Below the pieces are notes generated by a model. It was not told where the DNA came from and did no database searches. It worked only from the letters and a program-made list of their open reading frames with translations. This document shows, piece by piece, positions 57,753-64,000 of a DNA stretch of 64,000 nucleotides. Both the position numbers and the translations under genes were made by a program. The stretch's first letter is position 1, and each line of letters begins with the position of its first letter. The stretch comes from Streptomyces sp. NBC_01237. Its GTDB lineage: Bacteria; Actinomycetota; Actinomycetes; Streptomycetales; Streptomycetaceae. Location of the stretch: the NCBI RefSeq assembly GCF_035917275.1, contig NZ_CP108508.1, positions 8,167,338 to 8,231,337 on the forward strand, written 5' to 3'.

Positions 57753-60343
57753 TCCCGCTGACGCTGCTGCCCGGCCGCACCGACACCACCCGCGTCGGCC
57801 GCGACCGGCTCGAACTGCTCACGGCCCTCATCGCTGCTCCCGCATTCGACCCGCTCTTCCGCGACACATTGATCTTCATCCCGCCTCAGCACCCGGTCTT
57901 CGCCTGGCAGTGCGCCGTTGACGGCTGCCTGCGCATCCGCCGGGTCAGCCACAACCTGTGTAACACGCACAACCTGGAGTGGGACCAGGCCGAGCGGACG
58001 GAGCAGACCAAGCGCGCCTTCATGGACGGGGCCACCGCTCTGCCCGCCGCGCGGGGAGTGGACTACGGCCGGTGCCTGATCTGTCCCGACCGCCCGGCGA
58101 TCAGTCCCACCACCCGGCTGTGCCTGCAGCACCAGACCAGGTGGCAGTACGGCGAGGCCGCCGGCATGGACCGCACCCGGTTCGAGTCCTGGTCCCGTAC
58201 ACAGCACCCGCTTCCCGGCTACGGCCTGTGCACGGCACGGTGTCCGTTCCTGGCCTGTACCTCACTGGGGCTGTGCCTGCAGCACCTGAACCGGTACAAG
58301 ATCGACAACCGTCCGGGAGAGGCCCGGTCGCAAAACTCACGCGGCCCCCTCAAGGACGGCCAGCCGCTCCCGGGGACGTACGGCGACGAGAAGGCATTCC
58401 GCGCCTGGTGCGCCACTGCGGAGCCGGTTACGCAGCCAGGGCTGGTCAACCTTCATGGCCTGTCCCCGCTGTTGCGGGCCGAGATCCAGTGGGGCCTGCA
58501 CACCCACGCCCAGTCCGCTCAGCACTCCGAGTGGAGCACCAACGGCATCAGGAATCTCGTCAGGCATTGCCGACGAGGCGGCATCACGTCTCTGATGGAC
58601 CTGCACGATGAAGGATACGCAGGCCTGACGCGCAAGCAGATGGATTCCGAGGTTCGCAAGATCATCTGGGAAGTCGTCAACGGCTTGCGCTGCGTCTACT
58701 ACAGTCCCTCGGACACGAAGGACGCCGGCTTCCTGGAGACCGATCACTTCGGACGACGCTTCAAGAACGCCCAGAGCCACTTCGACATCACCACCGTCTC
58801 CCAGCGGTGGCTGCGCGACCTGCTCTGGGACCATCTCGCCGAGTGGCTCCGTTCCCCGCAGTGCCCTCGCACCCGCGGCCCCTTCGAGCAGATGCGCCGC
58901 GCCGCCGTCGAGCTGGGCGTCTTCCTCCAAGCCGACGCCCCCGACGCCGGCCACGACCCCACCGTGCTGCGCCGTGAGCACGCCGAGCGGTTCGTCGCCG
59001 ACCAGCGCCACCGCGCCCGCCACGGCCTGCCGTCCCTGGGGATGGTCCTGGTCGACGGACGATCCCCCACCGTCACCGATCTGAGCTGCCAATTCGTCTT
59101 CAACGGGGCACGCAAGCTGCTCTACAGCGCCATCCCCGCCGGCCACGCCGAACGCCTCGGCATCGACACCGGCTTCCTGACCGCCATCCCCTTCGGCGGT
59201 ACCGGCCTCAAGCAGCGCTCCCGCAACCCCTTCAGCGACGACGTCGCCCGCGCGCTGATGGACGAGACCAACCTGCGCCGCCTGGAGGAAATCGACCTCA
59301 ACGACCGGGGCCTGCGGGACATCTGGGAGACCATCGTCGCCACCGGGCGCCGCTGCAGCGAGGTCGTCGGACTGCGCCTGGACTGCATCGGCCGCTACCG
59401 CGGCCTGGCCATGTTGTGGCACGACCAGACCAAGGTCGGCAATTACAACGAGGGCATCCGCATCCCCGAGCCCGTATACCAGCGTCTCGATGCCCGCCGA
59501 ACCAAGACACTCCAGCTCTTCGAAAAGCGGTACGGCCGCGTCCCCACAGCCGCTGAACGCCCCGGCCTGGCCCTGTTCCCCTCCCGCATCCGTAACCCCA
59601 ACGGCCGACAGCCGATCTCCTACGGCCACTTCAACCAGCGCTTCAAGACCTGGATCGTCGGCCTGGACCTCGGTGGCGCATACGTAGCCCACCAGGCCCG
59701 CCACACCCTGGCCACCAACCTGCTGCGAGCCGGCGCCACACTCACTCACATCCGCCGCTACCTCGGCCAGCTCTCCGAGCGCATGGCCGAGCACTACGTG
59801 AAGATCACCAACAGCGACCTCGAAGACGTCCTGAACACCGTCTGGGTAGCCGGGCCCGGCGCACCCCGCCCAGGCGAACTCCTCTCCGGCGACACCACCC
59901 CCATTGACCGCGAGACAGCCCTCGCCCTGGCCCTGGATCTCTCCCGCCGCAGCACCCCCGCCGACGGAGGCTTCTGCACCTACCAACCCGTCGTCGACGG
60001 CGGAGCCTGCCCCTGGAAACTCGACTGCGAGAACTGCGACAACTTCGTCCTCTCCGGCGCAGACCTCCTCTACTGGCGACGCAAAGCCGAACAGTGGCGC
60101 TCCATCGCCGAGAACGCCCCCGACGACGCCACCGCCGACTACCTCCACACCGTCTTCGAACCCACCGCCAAGGCCATCAAAGGACTCGAGCAGGCCCTGG
60201 CCGCCCTCGGCATCCTCGACGAAGCCCTCACCCTGGACCTTCGGCGCCCCCAGGACTACTTCCACCGCACCTGGAGCACCGCCTTCCGCGCCCGAGACCT
60301 CGCAGCACTTCAAGCCCCCGACGACGCCACAGGACAGCCATGA
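57749..60343 (+). CDS. Large tyrosine recombinase, TnpB-like
   Basis: 864 residues from GTG 57749. An N-terminal Cys-rich region (WQCAVDGCLRIRR, CLICPDRP, CTARCPFLACTS, likely zinc-binding) precedes a C-terminal recombinase domain with TGRRCSEVVGLRLDC, HQARHTLATNLLRAG and RYLGQ...HYVKIT. A Cys-rich tail (CPWKLDCENCDNF) follows. Length and order fit TnpB of Tn554-like elements. Overlaps the next gene by 4 bp. Confidence 0.85.
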   Translation: MIPLTLLPGRTDTTRVGRDRLELLTALIAAPAFDPLFRDTLIFIPPQHPVFAWQCAVDGCLRIRRVSHNLCNTHNLEWDQAERTEQTKRAFMDGATALPAARGVDYGRCLICPDRPAISPTTRLCLQHQTRWQYGEAAGMDRTRFESWSRTQHPLPGYGLCTARCPFLACTSLGLCLQHLNRYKIDNRPGEARSQNSRGPLKDGQPLPGTYGDEKAFRAWCATAEPVTQPGLVNLHGLSPLLRAEIQWGLHTHAQSAQHSEWSTNGIRNLVRHCRRGGITSLMDLHDEGYAGLTRKQMDSEVRKIIWEVVNGLRCVYYSPSDTKDAGFLETDHFGRRFKNAQSHFDITTVSQRWLRDLLWDHLAEWLRSPQCPRTRGPFEQMRRAAVELGVFLQADAPDAGHDPTVLRREHAERFVADQRHRARHGLPSLGMVLVDGRSPTVTDLSCQFVFNGARKLLYSAIPAGHAERLGIDTGFLTAIPFGGTGLKQRSRNPFSDDVARALMDETNLRRLEEIDLNDRGLRDIWETIVATGRRCSEVVGLRLDCIGRYRGLAMLWHDQTKVGNYNEGIRIPEPVYQRLDARRTKTLQLFEKRYGRVPTAAERPGLALFPSRIRNPNGRQPISYGHFNQRFKTWIVGLDLGGAYVAHQARHTLATNLLRAGATLTHIRRYLGQLSERMAEHYVKITNSDLEDVLNTVWVAGPGAPRPGELLSGDTTPIDRETALALALDLSRRSTPADGGFCTYQPVVDGGACPWKLDCENCDNFVLSGADLLYWRRKAEQWRSIAENAPDDATADYLHTVFEPTAKAIKGLEQALAALGILDEALTLDLRRPQDYFHRTWSTAFRARDLAALQAPDDATGQP

Positions 60344-60924
60344 GCACGCCCCGCACCGACGCAGCCGTCCAAGCCCGCCGCCAAACCGCCCAGGTGATGC
60401 TCGAACGCCTCCAGACCGCCCTGACCACCGCAGCACGCGACCATACGCCTGTCACCGTCGCCGCCCTCGCCCGTACCGCCCGCGTCTCACGCACCTTCCT
60501 CTATCAAAACCAGCAGGCCAGAGCCCTGATCGAGCAGGCCACCCGCGCAAGCAGACCCCATCCCGCAGTCTCCACCAGCGGCAGCGGCAGCCGCGCCCAG
60601 CCCGCCTGGAAGGAACGTGCACTCAACGCCGAAGACGCACTCACTCAGGCCCAGCGCGAAATCCGCACCCAGCGCACCCACATCGCAGACCTCCTCGGCA
60701 AGATCCGCGACCTCGAACACGACCTCCCCGAGGGCTCCCTCCAGCGCATCGTCACCGAGAACACCACGCTGAAGCAGCACGTACGACAGCTCACCCAGGA
60801 CAACCAGCAGATTCAAGAGCGCCTGACCAGCGCCCGCCAGAACAACCGCTTCATGGACAAACGCATCGCCGACCTCGAAGCCCAACTCGCTCCGTACCTC
60901 ACCATCCCAACCCCGCGCCCCTGA
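60340..60924 (+). CDS. TnpC-like (DUF6262) transposition accessory protein
   Basis: 194 residues. An N-terminal helix-turn-helix-like part (VTVAALARTARVSRTFLYQN) is followed by a long coiled coil (RTHIADLLGKIRDLEHDLPE, TLKQHVRQLTQDNQQIQERL). Coiled-coil TnpC-like proteins complete Tn554-type trios. ATG overlaps the TnpB stop. Confidence 0.8.
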   Translation: MSTPRTDAAVQARRQTAQVMLERLQTALTTAARDHTPVTVAALARTARVSRTFLYQNQQARALIEQATRASRPHPAVSTSGSGSRAQPAWKERALNAEDALTQAQREIRTQRTHIADLLGKIRDLEHDLPEGSLQRIVTENTTLKQHVRQLTQDNQQIQERLTSARQNNRFMDKRIADLEAQLAPYLTIPTPRP

Positions 60925-60971
60925 CCCAGCCCCGGATCACTGCCAAACGGGACGGACCCTGTTGACGACCG

Positions 60972-61230
60972 TCAGATCCAGTCGATGCCCAGCTCCTTCA
61001 GTGCGACCCGCTGTTCGGGGGTGAGCTTGTCCCGCCTCGATTTGGTGTTCGAGACCCAGACGCCCAACCTGACGGCTACCGGCTCGGTTTCGCCGTCGAC
61101 GGTGATTTCCTCAGCGTGACTGCGGGGTACCGGCCGGTGAGCACCTTCCCGCTCTACCCACTGGGTCAGGGCCGCCAGGCCGCGCTGGAACGCCTGCTGC
61201 GCCTTGCTCGTGCGATCTCTCGGGTGGGTG
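60972..61230 (-). pseudogene. C-terminal remnant of a helicase-associated-domain helicase
   Basis: About 80 codons remain: AFQRGLAALTQWVEREGAHR..., RLGVWVSNTKSRRDKLTPEQ, ending ELGIDWI. Matches the tail of the helicase at 61561. It lies just beyond the Tn554-like trio and is cut off upstream near 61220. Confidence 0.85.
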
Positions 61231-61314
61231 TCAGTGGTGGTGAGGGTCAGTGGTGGGGATTGTTGTCGTGGGTTCTTGTTGCTGGTCAGAGCGGTGTCGG
61301 TCGTCTGGTTTCAC

Positions 61315-61348
61315 TGTCATGAGGTGAGAGATTTTGCTGTCATGAGGC
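61315..61348. repeat. Direct repeat CTGTCATGAGG, two copies
   Basis: Copies at 61315-61325 and 61338-61348, 23 bp apart, plus an inverted half TCTCATGG nearby, in the gap between relics. Possibly an element end or binding site. Confidence 0.45.
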
Positions 61349-61425
61349 GTTGTCTCATGGTGGGTGACGCTGTCTCAGTTTCGAGAGTTCTTATGTAGTG
61401 AGGCCGGTGGGCGCGGTCTGACCGC

Positions 61426-61455
61426 ACCCGGGCCGCCGACCCCGACGCACTCTGA
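61426..61455 (+). pseudogene. 10-codon 3' remnant of a 13143-type gene
   Basis: TRAADPDAL and stop, matching SRAADPDAL of the 95-residue protein at 13143, followed by a terminator. Confidence 0.6.
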
Positions 61456-61474
61456 TCACAGCGGCCGGCAGCAC

Positions 61475-61504
61475 GAGACCCCGGGAGCCAACGCCCGGGG
61501 TCTC
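61475..61504. terminator. Terminator between gene remnant and helicase
   Basis: 11-bp stem GAGACCCCGGG/CCCGGGGTCTC, related to those at 10739 and 12376. Confidence 0.75.
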
Positions 61505-61560
61505 TGTGTGACATGACGTGACGTCTGTCCTGCTGGTTCAGCGACCGGTCATGGCTGGTG

Positions 61561-64000
61561 TTACGCCCACTCCACCCCCAGCCCGGCGAGGGCCTGGCGC
61601 TGTTCGGGGGTGAGGCGTTCGCGGCGGCTTTTGGTGTTGCTGATGAACACTCCGAGTTTCACGACGTGCTCCTGGCCGTCGATGTCGACGGGTTCTTCGT
61701 GTTTCCTCGGGACGGGCCGTTCGTGGCCTTCGCGCTGGAGGTACTGGGCGAGGGCCGCAACCCCACGCCGGAACGGCGCCGACAGCCCGCCCGCCCCCGT
61801 GGCCGCGCGTGCTGTCACCGGGGCGGGTGCGGGCTCGGCGGGTGTCACGCCGAGCCCGGTCAGCCGCTCCTGCTGCTCACCGCTCAGCTGCCCCCAGGTA
61901 CGCGCCTTCCGCTGCTGCGCCAGCCACTTCCCCAGGTCGTCACCCTCGAACAGGACACCGGCCTGGATGTCGGGCAGGGTCCCGTCGGCCTCGGTGTCGG
62001 CGAGGTCCGCGAGGACTCGGTAGTGGCGTTGCCAGTCCAGCGGCCACGGGCAGTTCCAGTCCTGATCGATGGCGGCCAGCTGCTCGGCCCTCGTCTCGGA
62101 GCGTTCCGGGTCTTTGCCCAGGCCGTCCTTCCTGCGCAGGTTGGCCATGAGCTGCCCGATGGCTACCAGCTCGTCGTCGGCTTCGCCCCATACGGCGTCC
62201 TGCCGGGGTGCGAGGTGCCCGTGGGCCCGGTGGAAGGACCGCAGCGCGGCGAGCTTCGCTTCCCACGCTTCATCGCCCGGCTCCCAGACCATGCCCTCCT
62301 CGTCGAGGAGTTCCTTACGGTGGGGGTCGAGTTCACCGGCCCGCTGGGCACGCCGCTGCTGGTGCACCCACCGCCCGAGGGGAAACCGGGTGACCCCGAC
62401 TGTGGTCTCAACGTCGTACGGCACGGCATACACCCCGGTGATCTCGTGTTCTTCCCTCCACCGTCGCAGGGCCTGGTGCCCGTCCAGCCACACCAGTGAC
62501 TCCGGCCGGAATACGCGGGTCCGCAGGAACGCCGCGATGGTCGCCGGGTCACGCGGTGTCGAGAAGTGCAGCAGCGCCGACTCGACCACGGCCTCCGTGC
62601 CGTCCTCCAGCTCGGCGACCTCGCCCTCACCCTCGGCGTGGATGATTCGCCCGTCCGCGTCCCGCTGGATGTGCACGGGCCGTTCCCGGCTGCTGCGTGT
62701 CAAGGCACGCGAAGCCAGCTGCTCGACCAGACGTTCATCGTGTGAGCGGAGTCCCTGGAGGAGGGCTACAAGGGGTGCGTATGAGGCGGAGGCGACCATG
62801 TCGGTGGGGTCCTCACCGGGCTGTAGGAACACCGGAACGATGATGCGGGCGACTTTTGTGGTCCCGTCGGGGTTGGGCCGGAGCGCACGGCCGATGTTCT
62901 GGACGATCTCGACCTGGGAGCCGCGGGTGTCGGCGAAGCAGACGGCTTCCACACCTCGCTCGCCGACGATGTCGACTCCCTCACCGAGGATCCGTACGGA
63001 GGCGAGGAATGCCCGGTGGACCCGGTGGTCCTCCGGATCAATTCCGTTGGCGAACTGGCGGAGGACTTCGCGTCGCTCGGAGACGAGGTGGTCGCCGCAG
63101 AGCCAGTCCGACCAGACGCGGTCGGGTGGGACGTGCCGGTAGGGCTCCAGTTCGTAGCGCTTTGCCTGGATCGAGGATGCCGGCAGTTTGGCCGCGTCGT
63201 TGAGGAACCGGTCGGATGCTTCGGTGGCGTAGAGCTCGGCGGCGGTTTCGGGAAGTTTCTCCGCGAAGGCTCGGGCTTCCTCGACCCGCTGGTGGAACGT
63301 CAGGACGGTGCGGAGGTTGTGCGCGGCGGCGTGCTCCAGCAGAGCGGCTTGGAGCAGTGCGAGGCGCCGGCCGCGCAGCGCTTCCTCCGACACACCGAGA
63401 ACCGGCTCCGGATCGCGGATCTCGATCACGTCGATCTCGAACCCGGCCAGTACGCCCCGCTCAACGCTCTCCGAGAGCCCCAGCTCGAAGATCCACTCGC
63501 CGTAGGTTCCTGCCGGATCGCTGGTCATGCTCGCGATCTCCAGTTCCTTGCCGTCCTTGCCCTTCTGCGGCCGCGGGGAGGCGAGGATCCGGGGTGTGGC
63601 GGTGAGGTACAGGCGGAAGTCAGTCGAGATGCGGGCGTTGTCGTGGATCGCCGCCCACGGCCGACCAAGATCACCCGCCGTTGAGTGCGCTTCGTCAATG
63701 ACGGCGAGGTCGAAGCCGCTCATGGACTGACCGAACAGCCGCTCCCCACCTGCCAGGGCAGCCTCGAGCGGCCCCCGCACCTTCTCCTGACCCAAGGGGG
63801 CATCGACGTCTTCGCGGTCCACGAGGGAGGCGTACGTGGCGAACACGACGACCGGCCCGTGCCCGGCCCACAGGGCCAACTGGATGGGGTTCGTGGTCGT
63901 GTTCACCCCGAGCGCCTCCAGGACGTCGTCCTTCTCCAGCGAACACACCGCGACCATCGGCCCGTTGTGGCCGATCCTGCGCCACACCTGGGCCGTCTGC
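61561..64000 (-). CDS. DEAH-box helicase with helicase-associated (HA) repeats, 5' end outside the window
   Basis: At least 812 residues visible. Starts at the window edge with QTAQVWRRIGHN..., then VVVFATYASLV, LAVIDEAHSTAGDLG (motif II), LYLTATPRI (III), TFHQRVEEARAFAEKL (IV), RILGEGVDI (V) and EIVQNIGRALRPN (VI). It ends with three HA domains (e.g. RFPLGRWVHQQRRAQRAGEL) and LAGLGVEWA. Motif I lies upstream. These helicases are frequent near the ends of Streptomyces linear replicons (telomere-linked TtrA is one relative by type), but their role is poorly known. The four tail remnants elsewhere in the window share its end. Confidence 0.9.
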   Translation of the reverse strand, partial: QTAQVWRRIGHNGPMVAVCSLEKDDVLEALGVNTTTNPIQLALWAGHGPVVVFATYASLVDREDVDAPLGQEKVRGPLEAALAGGERLFGQSMSGFDLAVIDEAHSTAGDLGRPWAAIHDNARISTDFRLYLTATPRILASPRPQKGKDGKELEIASMTSDPAGTYGEWIFELGLSESVERGVLAGFEIDVIEIRDPEPVLGVSEEALRGRRLALLQAALLEHAAAHNLRTVLTFHQRVEEARAFAEKLPETAAELYATEASDRFLNDAAKLPASSIQAKRYELEPYRHVPPDRVWSDWLCGDHLVSERREVLRQFANGIDPEDHRVHRAFLASVRILGEGVDIVGERGVEAVCFADTRGSQVEIVQNIGRALRPNPDGTTKVARIIVPVFLQPGEDPTDMVASASYAPLVALLQGLRSHDERLVEQLASRALTRSSRERPVHIQRDADGRIIHAEGEGEVAELEDGTEAVVESALLHFSTPRDPATIAAFLRTRVFRPESLVWLDGHQALRRWREEHEITGVYAVPYDVETTVGVTRFPLGRWVHQQRRAQRAGELDPHRKELLDEEGMVWEPGDEAWEAKLAALRSFHRAHGHLAPRQDAVWGEADDELVAIGQLMANLRRKDGLGKDPERSETRAEQLAAIDQDWNCPWPLDWQRHYRVLADLADTEADGTLPDIQAGVLFEGDDLGKWLAQQRKARTWGQLSGEQQERLTGLGVTPAEPAPAPVTARAATGAGGLSAPFRRGVAALAQYLQREGHERPVPRKHEEPVDIDGQEHVVKLGVFISNTKSRRERLTPEQRQALAGLGVEWA

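Noticed and set aside
58337..60436. 699-codon antisense frame over the TnpB-like gene
   Set aside because: Gly/Val-rich shadow; the sense gene has recombinase motifs.
1..64000. tRNA, rRNA, riboswitch and CRISPR loci
   Set aside because: None recognised by eye on either strand; a covariance-model search would be needed to exclude small RNAs.

Overview
The window is high-GC actinobacterial DNA, almost certainly Streptomyces. GTG starts are common, 4-bp ATGA/GTGA gene overlaps are frequent, TTA codons are rare, and several families are typical of the genus (XRE-DUF5753 regulators, DUF6879- and DUF6415-like proteins, FtsK/TraB-type transfer ATPases, helicase-associated-domain helicases). The presence of parAB, a MobF relaxase and an FtsK-like transfer ATPase, together with many truncated genes and insertion elements, points to a large plasmid (probably linear) or a plasmid-derived chromosome arm rather than core chromosome.

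Layout. 0-2.2 kb: end of parA, parB with an internal 31-bp palindrome, then gene debris. 2.3-6.6 kb: twin inverted repeats, a MobF relaxase without a helicase domain, an unknown Cys-rich protein and a 310-bp cluster of hairpins. 6.6-7.9 kb: gene-free, with five 19-bp iteron-like boxes and two further short-repeat arrays (candidate origin or centromere). 7.9-14.5 kb: small Streptomyces-type ORFs, a pentapeptide-repeat membrane protein, a secreted protein and relics. 14.7-18.5 kb: an FtsK-like translocase followed by two paralogues whose Walker A lysine and Walker B glutamate are lost. 18.7-21.7 kb: DUF6879 and XRE-DUF5753 genes with small neighbours.

21.7-28 kb: a TPR regulator diverges from a tightly overlapping five-gene operon (Asp/Asn hydroxylase, nucleotidyltransferase, LOG-like phosphoribohydrolase, phosphoribosyltransferase, HAD phosphatase), followed after a terminator by an APH-type kinase. 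The enzymes could together process a nucleoside or base-like metabolite, but no product can be named.

28-55 kb: accessory island that looks like anti-phage defence interleaved with transposable elements. It holds a winged-helix protein with an Asn/Gly-rich motif, an AlbA_2 (Schlafen-type) protein, an IS1380-family element with a duplicated end, a PLD-like protein translationally coupled to a restriction-nuclease/STAND ATPase, three copies of one IS5-family element, two paralogous OLD-type ATPase/TOPRIM genes each overlapped tail-to-tail by a small CRWCG protein, an IS-split DEAH helicase and a 1050-residue nuclease/helical-repeat protein. 55-61 kb: KTSC and DUF6308-like genes, then a Tn554-like recombinase trio. 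61-64 kb: relics and a DEAH helicase with helicase-associated repeats that runs off the window. Broken tails of this helicase family recur four more times across the window. No tRNA, rRNA or CRISPR array was seen.
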